A stretch of 64,000 bases of DNA from contig JACRBJ010000078.1 of NCBI GenBank assembly GCA_016234555.1, positions 1 to 64,000 of the forward strand, written 5' to 3'. This document shows, in pieces, positions 1 through 8,741 of the stretch. The translations under genes and the position numbers were made by a program. The notes under the pieces were generated by a model, which was not told the DNA's origin, ran no database searches, and saw only the letters and a program-made list of their open reading frames with translations. Each line of letters starts with the position of its first letter. The stretch's first letter is position 1. The DNA is from Chloroflexota bacterium (GTDB lineage Bacteria > Chloroflexota > Anaerolineae > Anaerolineales > Villigracilaceae).

Positions 1-2247
1 GACGCGCTGAACGCCCTGCTCGGCGGACAGCACCATGCCGTGAAAGTGGTCATCACCACACGCATCGCGCCGCGTGACCTGGCGATGGGCGAGCCAGGCA
101 GGCAGCATCACCTGAGTTTGGATGAAGGACTCGAATCGCCTTACGCGGAAAACGTCCTACGCGAAATGGACGCGGACGGACGCGTGGGACTTAAGTCCGC
201 GCCCGATACGCTGCTGAACAAAGCCCGCGAAAAGACACGCGGTTACCCGCGCGCCTTGGAAGCGTTGTATGCCATCTTGTCGGTTGACCGTTACACCACG
301 CTCGAAGAACTGCTTGAGATCAGCCTGCCCGATGAAGTGGTGCAGAAACTGGTGGGCGAAGCCTTCAACCGCCTTGACCCGAGCGCGCAAAAAGTGATGC
401 AGGCGCTGGCTGTCTATAACCGTCCCGTCAGCCCCGCCGCGATTGATTACCTGTTGCAACCGCATTTGCCAAGCATTGACAGCGTGCCGATGCTTAACCG
501 TTTAGTGAACATGCACTTTGTGCGACGTAATGAAAGTAAATACCATCTCCATCCTGTAGATCAAGAATTTGCGTTAAACCTTATACAAAAAGGCAGCCAA
601 ACCGATTGGCTAACTACTGGCAATCAGTCACAAGTCAGTTTGGAAAGATATTTTTTGGAAAAACTTTTTGAACTCAAGCCTGAGTTAACCGATAAGGCAA
701 AACAAGGCGATCAACAAGCAATAATTGATGGTTTTGCCGAACTTATAAAAATCTTAGAGCCTAGTGACAGAGAACTTTTCCAAAAAATGCGAAAAGGAAT
801 TTTGACGTTAGATTCGGACATTTTAGAAAAAGCAAAAAATCCAGATATTGCCCAAGATAAAGAATTCTTAGCTCAATTTCAAGATTCGCTGAAACAAATA
901 AAAGTTTCAGCAAAATGGTCTCAATATTCGCTGCTGTTCCGTGCCGCGGATTACTTCGCGCAAGCCCGCAAGCCGCGCGCGGAATGGAAAAAACTGGACG
1001 ACCTTTCCGCGCAACTTGCGGAATTTGAATTGCGTTGTGCCGCTGGTGATTATGATACGGCGGCAAGTATGTTGATGGAGATTGACTTTGATTATCTGCT
1101 TCTTTGGGGACATTATCTTTTGATGATTGAATTACACGAGAAGTTGCAGAGAAAAATTGAAGATAGAAAATTAGCACGAACAAGCGTTGGCAATCTTGGG
1201 CTTGCAAATTTGAGTATTGGAGAAGTACAAATTGCAATCGAATACTTTGAACAAGTACTTGAATTAGCCCGCCAAGAAAAAGACCGATTTCAAGAAGGGG
1301 CTATTCTTGGCAATCTCGGAAATGCCTACGCCGCATTAGGTGATGCGGGTACAGCGATTGAATTCTATCAACAAGCATTAATCATTGCCCGCGAAATTAG
1401 CGACCGTAGTGCTGAAGGAGGTATTCTTGGTAACCTTGGAAGTAATTATGCTAGTATGGGTAATCCCTTGAAAGCCATCGAGTCTATCGAACAGGCATTG
1501 GTTATTGCACGTGAGATCGGAGACCGCGGAGGTGAAGGTGATTATCTCTCCAAACTTGGAAATCGCTATTGGGAACTTGGTGATACACAAAGCGTCATCA
1601 AAAACCATGAACAGGCATTAGTCATCCATCAAGAGATTGGAGACCGATTTGGCGAAGAAACAGATCTTATTAACTTAGCTGAAGCATTCTTGATGAGCAG
1701 CCAATTTTCTAAAGCGATTGATTCTGCAAAGCAAAGTTTATCCATCGTTTTTGAAATGGGCACTCCCGCCACTTACGAATATGGAATTTTATCTGAAGCA
1801 TATCTTTTCAACGAGCAACTTGATGATGCGTTATCCAACATCAAAGAAGCGCAAAAATTTGATGAACCCCGAAACAATCATAATATTTCTACGCTTTTGG
1901 GAATCATCGCTTTGCGGCAAGGGGAAAGGGAAACCGCACGAGAGGCTTTTGTCAAGTCCATTGCGCAGGCGGATGAAATCCTTGCGAAGACGCCCGAGTA
2001 TTACTCCGCGCTGGATGCGAAGGGGTTGGCGTTGTGTGGGAGAGCATTGAGTGGAAAGTGGGAAGTGGAAAGAGAGAAGAATGAGGTTCTTGCCGAGGCA
2101 GTGGAGACGTTTAGGAAGGCGCGGAGGATTGCGCCACATGCGGGGGTGGTCAAGTCCGTGCTGAGGTTGTTTGATGAACTGGCAAAATGCGATAAAGACG
2201 GCGTGCTGAAAGATGTTAGGAAGGCAGCAGAGGGTATAGGAGTTTAA
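1..2247 (+). CDS. STAND-type ATPase with TPR repeats (5' end outside window)
   Basis: The reading frame is open from base 1, so the start lies upstream; 748 residues are visible. Near the visible N-terminus is a KVVITTR segment resembling the sensor strand that follows Walker B in NB-ARC/STAND ATPases, then a winged-helix-like region. Residues about 400-600 hold at least four TPR units of the 40-residue type (repeated GNLGNAYAALGD and AIEFYQQAL patterns, with I/ARE-I-GDR linkers). STAND proteins act as signalling or defence switches in which the TPRs sense a ligand. The P-loop is not visible here, so nucleotide binding is inferred. The last about 34 codons recur after the next gene. Confidence 0.8.
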   Translation, partial: DALNALLGGQHHAVKVVITTRIAPRDLAMGEPGRQHHLSLDEGLESPYAENVLREMDADGRVGLKSAPDTLLNKAREKTRGYPRALEALYAILSVDRYTTLEELLEISLPDEVVQKLVGEAFNRLDPSAQKVMQALAVYNRPVSPAAIDYLLQPHLPSIDSVPMLNRLVNMHFVRRNESKYHLHPVDQEFALNLIQKGSQTDWLTTGNQSQVSLERYFLEKLFELKPELTDKAKQGDQQAIIDGFAELIKILEPSDRELFQKMRKGILTLDSDILEKAKNPDIAQDKEFLAQFQDSLKQIKVSAKWSQYSLLFRAADYFAQARKPRAEWKKLDDLSAQLAEFELRCAAGDYDTAASMLMEIDFDYLLLWGHYLLMIELHEKLQRKIEDRKLARTSVGNLGLANLSIGEVQIAIEYFEQVLELARQEKDRFQEGAILGNLGNAYAALGDAGTAIEFYQQALIIAREISDRSAEGGILGNLGSNYASMGNPLKAIESIEQALVIAREIGDRGGEGDYLSKLGNRYWELGDTQSVIKNHEQALVIHQEIGDRFGEETDLINLAEAFLMSSQFSKAIDSAKQSLSIVFEMGTPATYEYGILSEAYLFNEQLDDALSNIKEAQKFDEPRNNHNISTLLGIIALRQGERETAREAFVKSIAQADEILAKTPEYYSALDAKGLALCGRALSGKWEVEREKNEVLAEAVETFRKARRIAPHAGVVKSVLRLFDELAKCDKDGVLKDVRKAAEGIGV

Positions 2248-2263
2248 GCCTTCAGGAGCAATC

Positions 2264-3151
2264 ATGGATAATTCAATGTTTTATGAAATAAGTCCTAATT
2301 CTTGGGAGGATGCCAAAAAAATTGGAAAACTCCTTGGTTTTCCCAATTTTCAGTTTGTATTTCGCGGCCAAGCTAGTAACGAATGGGGATTAAAGACCTC
2401 AATAGAGCGAGCTACAGAAAAATACCTGAACAACCTTGACTGGACAATGTATTTCGAAAATCAAATTATCGAACGATTCAAGTCAAGGGCACATCAATAT
2501 ATTCAGTCACCTCCAAAAGACCAAGATAGCATAGAGTGGCTTTCGATAATACAGCATTATGGTGGACCTACAAGATTGTTAGATTTTACAGAATCATTCT
2601 ATATAGCATCATTCTTTGCAATAGATTCTGCCTTAGAAGATTCATGCGTTTGGGCAATCAATGAGATTACCCTTGGAAATTCGTCATTGCTAAAAACTGA
2701 CATTGAACTTCGGCATGATTTGAATAAACTTATTGAGTACGCACAGGGATACATATCATTTGATTCTGACGGAAAAGATCTTGTGCTATCAATTGCTCCG
2801 TCTAGATTAAACGAACGCCTTGCAATTCAAAAGGGAAAATTTCTATTTCCATGTAATATATCAAAAAGCTTTGAATCAAATCTGTGTTCAACTTTTGATT
2901 TTCCTTTTAATACGCTTGAATCCAAAAATGCAACGTTGATAACTTCTGAAAATCTAGAAGGAATTGTCAACGATCTTAATGTTTGGCCTTCTGTAGTAAA
3001 GATTAATCTATCCAAAGAATGGCACCGAGAAGCAATTCGAGATTTGTACGCAATGAATATCGACTCCGCATCATTATTCCCTGGGTTGGAAGGTTTTGCA
3101 AGATCATTAAATTTTATTACTCAAAGAGATGACTATGAAAGAGATGGTTGA
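2264..3151 (+). CDS. FRG-domain protein
   Basis: 295 residues, with an AGGAG ribosome site just before the ATG. The FRG signature is clear: FRGQ followed by W-L-S and an arginine at about residues 31-47, then QHYGGPTRLLDFTES and FFAIDSA at about 97-122. FRG domains occur in toxin-like and phage-defence proteins, but their reaction is not established. The gene starts 16 bases after the STAND gene and its DNA is visibly more AT-rich than its flanks, which suggests insertion. A copy of the STAND gene tail follows it. A partnership with the STAND ATPase is plausible but inferred. Confidence 0.8.
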   Translation: MDNSMFYEISPNSWEDAKKIGKLLGFPNFQFVFRGQASNEWGLKTSIERATEKYLNNLDWTMYFENQIIERFKSRAHQYIQSPPKDQDSIEWLSIIQHYGGPTRLLDFTESFYIASFFAIDSALEDSCVWAINEITLGNSSLLKTDIELRHDLNKLIEYAQGYISFDSDGKDLVLSIAPSRLNERLAIQKGKFLFPCNISKSFESNLCSTFDFPFNTLESKNATLITSENLEGIVNDLNVWPSVVKINLSKEWHREAIRDLYAMNIDSASLFPGLEGFARSLNFITQRDDYERDG

Positions 3152-3281
3152 CAATAAAACAGAAAATCCTCTTCCTAAGGCGGTGGTCAAGTCCGTGCTG
3201 CGGTTGTTCGATGAGTTGGTCAAATGCGATAGCGAAGGAGTTTTGAAAGAGGCAAGGAAAGCAGCGGAAGGCGTCACGTAA
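3135..3281 (+). pseudogene. Duplicated 3' tail of the STAND/TPR gene
   Basis: A 48-codon frame beginning inside the end of the FRG gene. From 3183 to 3281 it matches 2146-2247 (VVKSVLRLFDEL, then KCD, then KAAEG) with only scattered, mostly silent or conservative changes. It looks like the end of the original STAND gene or of a second copy, left behind when the FRG gene was inserted or a duplication collapsed. Independent function is unlikely. Confidence 0.7.
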
Positions 3282-3375
3282 TGCACCTTTCCCAATTCAC
3301 CATGATCCATTCATTGCCAATCGTCAACCCAAAATCGTAAATCCAAAATCGTAAATCGGAAAATGGAGGCTTCGC

Positions 3376-3636
3376 ATGTCATCGTTCGAGGAACAGGAAA
3401 TCGCATTACTCAGGCAGCGCGTCGTCAGGTTGGAGGCGCAGATGGAATTTCTTTTCAAGCATCTTGGAGTCAGCATGAACGAGGATGGAAGTCCAGCCGT
3501 TGATCCGCGCATCGTCGAGGCATTGAAGAAAAATAATCTTATCGAAGCCATCAAAATCTACCGCGAGAAAACGGGCGTGGGGCTGGCGGAAGCCAAAGCC
3601 GCCGTGGAGGAGATCAACAACAAGCGGCGGGGTTAG
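3376..3636 (+). CDS. Small protein with ribosomal L7/L12 C-terminal-like domain
   Basis: 86 residues, with a good GGAGG site seven bases before ATG. Residues 1-30 form a short coiled coil (LLRQRVVRLEAQMEFL). Residues 45-85 resemble the bL12 C-terminal fold: IEAIKIYREKTGVGLAEAKAAVE matches the KxxGLGLKEAKxxVE helix-turn-helix. Stand-alone proteins of this design are not ribosomal stalk proteins and their role is unknown. Upstream (3331-3357) are two tandem copies of AAAATCGTAAATC, a repeat of the kind seen at several gene borders here. It precedes the acyl-CoA synthetase by 27 bases. Confidence 0.75.
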   Translation: MSSFEEQEIALLRQRVVRLEAQMEFLFKHLGVSMNEDGSPAVDPRIVEALKKNNLIEAIKIYREKTGVGLAEAKAAVEEINNKRRG

Positions 3637-3663
3637 CTTTGGAAAAAATTTGGTGGAGGACTA

Positions 3664-5724
3664 ATGACCGAATCTCTGGATCGTTTCTTCTCTCCGCATG
3701 GCGTGGCTATCATCGGAGTATCCACCTCGCCCGAAAAGCTCGGTTATAGCGCGGCGCGTAACCTCATCCAAAGCGGATACACAGGCGCAATTCACTTTGT
3801 CAGCCAAAAACAGGGGGAGCTCTTTGGGCATCGGTTCTACACAAGCATCTCCCAGGTCCCCGATCCCGTGGATTTGGCGATTCTCATCGTCCCACCCCAG
3901 GTCATGCCACAAGCCATCGAAGACTGCGCCAAACGTGGAATCAAAGCCGCCATTGTCGTGTCGGCAGGCTTCCGCGAAGTGGGAGCGGAGGGGGCGGCGC
4001 TCGAACAGCATTGTGCTGATGTGGGTCACGCAATGGGCGTGCGGTTGCTGGGTCCAAACTGCATCGGTACCATTGACACATACCTGCCGCTCGACACGAC
4101 CTTCCTCAAACCGCCCATGCCGGATGCCGGCGGAATTGGGCTGATCTCCCATTCGGGTGCGTTCTGCGCTGCCATCATAGACTGGGCACGCACACAGGGA
4201 TTCGGATTCTCGCGGGTGGCAAGCCTCGGCAATGAGGCTGACGTCAACGAAACGGATATGCTCCCCGTGCTTGCGGAAGACGAGCACACTCGGGTTATTG
4301 TCCTTTACCTGGAAAGCGTCACCGATGGACGTAAATTCATAAAGACCGCGCGCGAAGTGAGCAAACAAAAACCTGTGCTGGCATTGAAGGTCGGCAGGTT
4401 CGAGTCAGGACAGAAAGCGGCGGCTTCGCACACAGGTGCGCTGGCCGGCTCAGAAGCTGCATTCGATTCAGCTTTTGCGAAGGCGGGTATCCTGCGAGCA
4501 GATACAATCGAGCAGGTCTTCAACTGGGCGCGCGCGTTGGAATCCTGTCCGCTATCAAAGGGACGGAATATCGCGATTCTGACCGACGCTGGCGGTTTGG
4601 GTGTCATCGCCGCCGACTCGCTCGAAACCTGTGGCTTGAGCCTTGCCCAATTTAGCGACTCCACCCTCAAAGCGTTATCTGCCAGTCTGCCCCCCGCGGC
4701 CGCCATCCACAACCCAGTGGATATGATCGCATCTGCCTCACCCGAAAACTACGCCCTCTGTCTTAGCCTGTTGCTTGCGGATGAAAACGTGGACGGCGTG
4801 CTTCTCATCCTGCTTCCTCCACCTTTGTACACTGCCGAGTCAGTGGCTGAACTCATCATCCCCATCATTCAACAATCCGAAAAGCCTGTCATCACGGCAC
4901 TGATTGGAGCTAACTTCATCGAAAAGGCGCAGAAAATATTCAATGCCGCAAAGATTGTGACATACCCATTCCCCGAACATGCCGCATCAGCTTTGGGCGC
5001 CCTCGTCAGGCGCAATGAGTATCTAACTATAGAAACACGGGAACATGGGGAACAAACAACTCCAAGCTTTAGCGGTTCTGTAGCTAATTTATCAGCTGAT
5101 GAATTAGTGTCCGCCTACGGCATCCCAACCGCGCCTGTCAAATTGGCACACAGCCCGGATGAAGCAGTCACCATCGCCAATGAACTTGGTTTCCCAGTTG
5201 TGATGAAAATTGCCTCGCCTGATATTTTGCACAAGTCTGATGTGGGAGGAGTGCTATTGGGGATCGAAAATACCTCTTCGCTCCAGAGCGGCTATACACA
5301 GATGATTGGCCACATTCAGACGATGCGTCCCGATGCGAAAATCGAAGGGGTGCACATCCAACGTCAAATCCCTGATGGACAGGAAGTCATTGTCGGCATG
5401 GTGCGTGATCCGTTGTTTGGTCCGCTGATGATGTTTGGTTCCGGTGGCGTTGAAGTGGAAGGGCTCAAGGATGTTGCCTTCGCCCTTTCACCGTTGAATC
5501 AGGTTGAGGCGCGGGAAATGCTCCATAAGACATGGGCAGGCAGAAAACTCAAAGGTTTCCGTAACATTCCACCCGTCGACCAGGACTCTGTCATCGATGT
5601 TCTCATTAAGCTTTCCATGCTTGCAGAAGAACATCTCGAAATCGAAGAAATCGAAATCAATCCATTGCGAGTGTTGAGTAAAGGCGCAGTGGCGGTTGAT
5701 GTTCGAGTAAAATTCAATGTATGA
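3664..5724 (+). CDS. Acyl-CoA synthetase, ADP-forming (fused alpha-beta)
   Basis: 686 residues. An N-terminal CoA-binding Rossmann domain (about 8-135, with GPNC near 130) is followed by two flavodoxin-like ligase-CoA domains. These include SHSGAF and the phosphohistidine motif ASHTGALAG (His at about 256). A C-terminal ATP-grasp domain starts near 465 (VVMKIASPDILHKSDVGGV, EINPLRV). These enzymes convert acyl-CoA, ADP and phosphate to acid, CoA and ATP, typically yielding acetate and ATP in anaerobes. The start is supported by GGTGGAGGA six bases upstream. It overlaps the MOSC gene by 8 bases, which implies cotranscription. Substrate specificity cannot be read from the sequence. Confidence 0.9.
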   Translation: MTESLDRFFSPHGVAIIGVSTSPEKLGYSAARNLIQSGYTGAIHFVSQKQGELFGHRFYTSISQVPDPVDLAILIVPPQVMPQAIEDCAKRGIKAAIVVSAGFREVGAEGAALEQHCADVGHAMGVRLLGPNCIGTIDTYLPLDTTFLKPPMPDAGGIGLISHSGAFCAAIIDWARTQGFGFSRVASLGNEADVNETDMLPVLAEDEHTRVIVLYLESVTDGRKFIKTAREVSKQKPVLALKVGRFESGQKAAASHTGALAGSEAAFDSAFAKAGILRADTIEQVFNWARALESCPLSKGRNIAILTDAGGLGVIAADSLETCGLSLAQFSDSTLKALSASLPPAAAIHNPVDMIASASPENYALCLSLLLADENVDGVLLILLPPPLYTAESVAELIIPIIQQSEKPVITALIGANFIEKAQKIFNAAKIVTYPFPEHAASALGALVRRNEYLTIETREHGEQTTPSFSGSVANLSADELVSAYGIPTAPVKLAHSPDEAVTIANELGFPVVMKIASPDILHKSDVGGVLLGIENTSSLQSGYTQMIGHIQTMRPDAKIEGVHIQRQIPDGQEVIVGMVRDPLFGPLMMFGSGGVEVEGLKDVAFALSPLNQVEAREMLHKTWAGRKLKGFRNIPPVDQDSVIDVLIKLSMLAEEHLEIEEIEINPLRVLSKGAVAVDVRVKFNV

Positions 5725-6556
5725 CCCAGATATCGAAAATCATTTACAAGGAAATCGTTTGATCGCAGTATCCAATCTCACTTATTATCCGATAAAAGCC
5801 TGCCGCGGTTTCGATGTAACCGAATCGTGGGTGGAGCGCATGGGGCTTGCCGATGACCGCCGCATGATGGTCGTCACATCCGAAGGCAAATTCCTTACCC
5901 AGCGTGAACATCCCAAACTTGCGCTCATCACCCCCGCGCTGAAAAATGATTCGGTCACACTCTCCGCCCCAAATTTTAATTCCATTCATTTAGTAATTCA
6001 AAAATCAGGCACGCCCACACCCGTCAACATTTGGAAGAGCAAAGGCGTGAACGCCATCGACCAGGGCGACGAAGCCGCGCAATGGCTTTCCGATTGGCTT
6101 GGCGCTTCCGTGCGCCTCGTGCGTGTGGACGAAAACTTCAAGCGGAAGTTGAATCCCGATTACGCCGTCAGCGACGAAGACCACACCGGGTTTGCCGATG
6201 GCTACCCGATTCTGGTCATCTCGGAGGAATCGCTTGCGGACTTGAACTCGCGGCTTGCTTCTCCCATCCCAATGAATCGATTCCGCCCGAACCTGGTCGT
6301 CAAAGGCTGTGAGCCTTTTGCTGAGGACGGCTGGAAGCGCATCCGCATCGGCGGGATCGAGATGGCGCTCGTCAAACCCTGTCCGCGCTGCGTTGTCACC
6401 ACCATCGACAAGGAAACATTGGAGAAAAACAAGGAGCCGCTCAAAACGTTGAATACCTATCGCAGGCAAAATGGCGAGGCGATGTTTGGCATGAACGTCA
6501 TTCCGCTGGGCGAAGGCAAAATCAAAGTTGGGATGGACGTGGAGGTTTTGAGTTAA
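5717..6556 (+). CDS. MOSC domain-containing protein
   Basis: 279 residues. The N-terminal beta-barrel (MOSC_N; YYPIKACRGFDV at about 23-34, LTQREHPKLALI) is followed by the MOSC domain with RFRPNLVV and the conserved cysteine segment KPCPRCVVT near residue 220. The family includes the C-terminal domain of Mo-cofactor sulfurase and mARC-type reductases, and the cysteine is the presumed sulfur or molybdopterin ligand. The first ATG lies within the end of the acyl-CoA synthetase gene; a later start cannot be excluded. The stop overlaps the next start by one base. Confidence 0.85.
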   Translation: MYDPDIENHLQGNRLIAVSNLTYYPIKACRGFDVTESWVERMGLADDRRMMVVTSEGKFLTQREHPKLALITPALKNDSVTLSAPNFNSIHLVIQKSGTPTPVNIWKSKGVNAIDQGDEAAQWLSDWLGASVRLVRVDENFKRKLNPDYAVSDEDHTGFADGYPILVISEESLADLNSRLASPIPMNRFRPNLVVKGCEPFAEDGWKRIRIGGIEMALVKPCPRCVVTTIDKETLEKNKEPLKTLNTYRRQNGEAMFGMNVIPLGEGKIKVGMDVEVLS

Positions 6557-6813
6557 TGGAGCGAACCCTCATCGACATCCTCGGCTGGTCTGGCACAATT
6601 TTGTATCTTGTTGCCTATGGGCTGATTTCCGCCAAAAAGGTGGAAGGCGACTCATGGCTGTACCAGGGGTTGAACATCGTTGCAGGTCTCCTCCTGATCA
6701 TCAATACGTTTTACCTGCGCGCGTACCCGTCCGCTGGATTGAACATTGCCTGGGTCGGGATCGCGATCCTGACGCTTGGTCGCAAAGTCTGGATGAATGC
6801 TACACATGGCTAA
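6556..6813 (+). CDS. CBU_0592-like small integral membrane protein
   Basis: 85 residues with three hydrophobic segments (about 8-24, 36-54, 61-77). It resembles the CBU_0592-like family, whose members have an ILGWxGxxLxLxAY opening and an LNxxGxxxLxxNxxY centre. Function is unknown. The start codon overlaps the MOSC stop (TAATG), so it is translationally coupled to it. The following gene overlaps its end by 17 bases. Confidence 0.75.
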   Translation: MERTLIDILGWSGTILYLVAYGLISAKKVEGDSWLYQGLNIVAGLLLIINTFYLRAYPSAGLNIAWVGIAILTLGRKVWMNATHG

Positions 6814-7591
6814 CCGCTACGCGTCACGAAGGGACTTTTTGAAACTCGGCGCCGCCGCCCTGCTTGGGGTCTCGGCGGGTAAATTCATTCCCGCGCAGGA
6901 GGACGAACCCTACTTCACCGCGCCCCTCATCTGGAACGGGACTCGCAGGTTCAAGCGCATGGCTTTCACCTACGATGATTGTTACCTGCTAAACAAAATG
7001 CAGGCGCTGGAAGAACTGCTAAGCGAATATCCCGAATTCAAGGTGACGTTTTTTCCCGTCGGGCAAAAACTGCTCCACCTCGAAGAGCAGGATGCAGGCA
7101 TCTGGAAGCGGATCGTCGAAAAGGGTCACGAGATCGGTTATCACACCTTCGACCACGTCAACCTCGGAGTTATGTCCCCTGCCGCTGCGTTGATGGACTA
7201 CGACAAATGGTACGCCGCGTTGACACAGGTACTGGGCAGGGAATATTCCGTCCGCTTTGTGCGTCCGCCGTATGATGTCATCAGTTACACGATGGATGTC
7301 CTCTGCCAGGAGCGAGGACTGGTGGCGACGCTCTTTTCCATCGGCGGCGGCGGCGAACCAGACATCGTCACCAGGGCGATTCAAAAAGGCAAGGGCGGTG
7401 ACATTATCCAAATGCACATCCGCACGCAGGATTACAACTCCAGCGTGCAGGTCTATCCGTGGTTGAAGGAAAATAAGTGGGAACTGGTGACCATGAGCAA
7501 ACTCTACGACGATTATCTGCGCGAGCAGGTCAACTCGGAGGGCTGCGACGTGGAGGCTGGAAGTTCGCTAACAAGGACGTGTGTAGAATAA
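6797..7591 (+). CDS. Tat-exported polysaccharide deacetylase (NodB fold)
   Basis: 264 residues. A twin-arginine signal (SRRDFLKLGAAALLG) occupies residues about 10-28. The carbohydrate esterase 4 motifs follow: TYDD (metal and base aspartates, about 56-59), HTFDH (metal histidines, about 116-120) and RPPYDV (about 155-160). The family removes acetyl groups from N-acetylated polysaccharides at the cell surface. A second ATG nine bases downstream is an equally good start. The gene ends just before a perfect bidirectional terminator. Confidence 0.85.
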   Translation: MLHMANRYASRRDFLKLGAAALLGVSAGKFIPAQEDEPYFTAPLIWNGTRRFKRMAFTYDDCYLLNKMQALEELLSEYPEFKVTFFPVGQKLLHLEEQDAGIWKRIVEKGHEIGYHTFDHVNLGVMSPAAALMDYDKWYAALTQVLGREYSVRFVRPPYDVISYTMDVLCQERGLVATLFSIGGGGEPDIVTRAIQKGKGGDIIQMHIRTQDYNSSVQVYPWLKENKWELVTMSKLYDDYLREQVNSEGCDVEAGSSLTRTCVE

Positions 7592-7616
7592 ATACGGAAG
7601 TTTGAATGCAGAATAA

Positions 7617-7655
7617 AAAAGGCTTCGGAAGAAATAATTTCTTCCGAAGCCTTTT
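7617..7655. terminator. Bidirectional intrinsic terminator
   Basis: Perfect 18-bp stem (7617-7634 with 7638-7655) and a TAA loop, with A-tract and T-tract built into the ends. It lies between the convergent deacetylase and desulfhydrase genes and can stop transcription from both sides. Confidence 0.9.
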
Positions 7656-7689
7656 AATTTTCCTTTGTATTCCTTCGTGTATTTCGTGG

Positions 7690-8658
7690 TTAGATAAGGT
7701 CTTGCGAGTACTTGTCTGCAAACAACGCGGGTTGCCCGCCTGTGTGCCAGAACAGGACGGTCTCATCTTTTTTGAAATATCCCTTGCGAATCAGATCGAT
7801 CATGCCAGCGGCGGCACGTCCCGTGTAGACGGGGTCAAGCAGAAGCCCCTCATTACTGGCAAATAATTTGATGGCTTCGCGTTCGCCTTCGCCAAAGACC
7901 CCATAACCTGCCTGACAATAATCGTCGTTCGCCAGCACATCGTCACCTGTGAACTCGATCTGCTCGCCGAGTTTTTCACTGGCACGGGTGGCCAACACAG
8001 AGACATTCGCCTTGAGTTGGTCAACCGGCTCGTCGATGCTGATTCCCAACGCCTTGCCTTTGAAGTCAAACAGCCGTTGACCAAGCACAATTCCCGCGTG
8101 CGTACCACCTGAGGATGTGCCAAAGACGATCCAGTCCACCCGCATGTTTTGATTCATCAACTCTTCCATGGCAAAGGTGTAGCCCATCGCGCCTGTCGTG
8201 CTTGAGCCACCGTACGGCACAAGATAGGGTTTCTTACCTGCCGCAACAGCCTTATCAAAAGTCTCCTGCAAAACGCGGTCGCGATCTTTTCTATCGGCAA
8301 CGGTGATGATTTCCGCACCGAAGAGTTGGTCAAGCAGGAAGTTTGCAGATGGTTGTGCTGGTCTTTCTCCAGTCAACACCAATGTACAATCAAAACCAAA
8401 GCGGGCGGCGGCGGCAACGGTCTGACGGCAGTGATTGGATTGAATCGCACCCGCAGAGATGAGCATGTCCGCACCTTGCTCGCGGGCTTCCGCCACGAGG
8501 AATTCCAGTTTGCGGGTTTTATTACCGCCAAAGGCGAGTCCCGTCTGGTCATCGCGCTTGACGAGGATGCGCGGTCCGCCAAGGGCGGCAGCCAGGCGCG
8601 GAAGTTCTTCGATGGGAGTTGGAAGATGTGCAAAATTTAGTCGGGCAATTGCTTTCAT
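7690..8658 (-). CDS. D-cysteine desulfhydrase / ACC deaminase family PLP enzyme
   Basis: 322 residues, fold-type II PLP enzyme. The PLP lysine lies in GGNKTRKLEFL (residues about 44-54), and the SNHCRQ phosphate/substrate loop is at about 74-79. A glycine-rich PSTTG-like loop (YGGSSTTGAMGY) and a C-terminal LFWHTGG motif complete the family pattern. D-cysteine desulfhydrase degrades D-cysteine to pyruvate, H2S and ammonia; ACC deaminase shares the fold. Length and motifs favour the desulfhydrase. It is the last gene of the leftward run, 83 bases beyond the FemX genes. Confidence 0.82.
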   Translation of the reverse strand: MKAIARLNFAHLPTPIEELPRLAAALGGPRILVKRDDQTGLAFGGNKTRKLEFLVAEAREQGADMLISAGAIQSNHCRQTVAAAARFGFDCTLVLTGERPAQPSANFLLDQLFGAEIITVADRKDRDRVLQETFDKAVAAGKKPYLVPYGGSSTTGAMGYTFAMEELMNQNMRVDWIVFGTSSGGTHAGIVLGQRLFDFKGKALGISIDEPVDQLKANVSVLATRASEKLGEQIEFTGDDVLANDDYCQAGYGVFGEGEREAIKLFASNEGLLLDPVYTGRAAAGMIDLIRKGYFKKDETVLFWHTGGQPALFADKYSQDLI

Positions 8659-8741
8659 GGCAGTTCCTTTAGTTTGTCAAAAGTAAAAAGTGAGAGGTGA
8701 GAGATTTTACTTGTTCCTTCTTACTTTTTACTCATTCCTCG

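Noticed and set aside
3661..4368. 235-codon frame antisense to the acyl-CoA synthetase
   Set aside because: The sense strand has a full, recognised enzyme; the antisense frame has no family features and is explained by high-GC codon bias.
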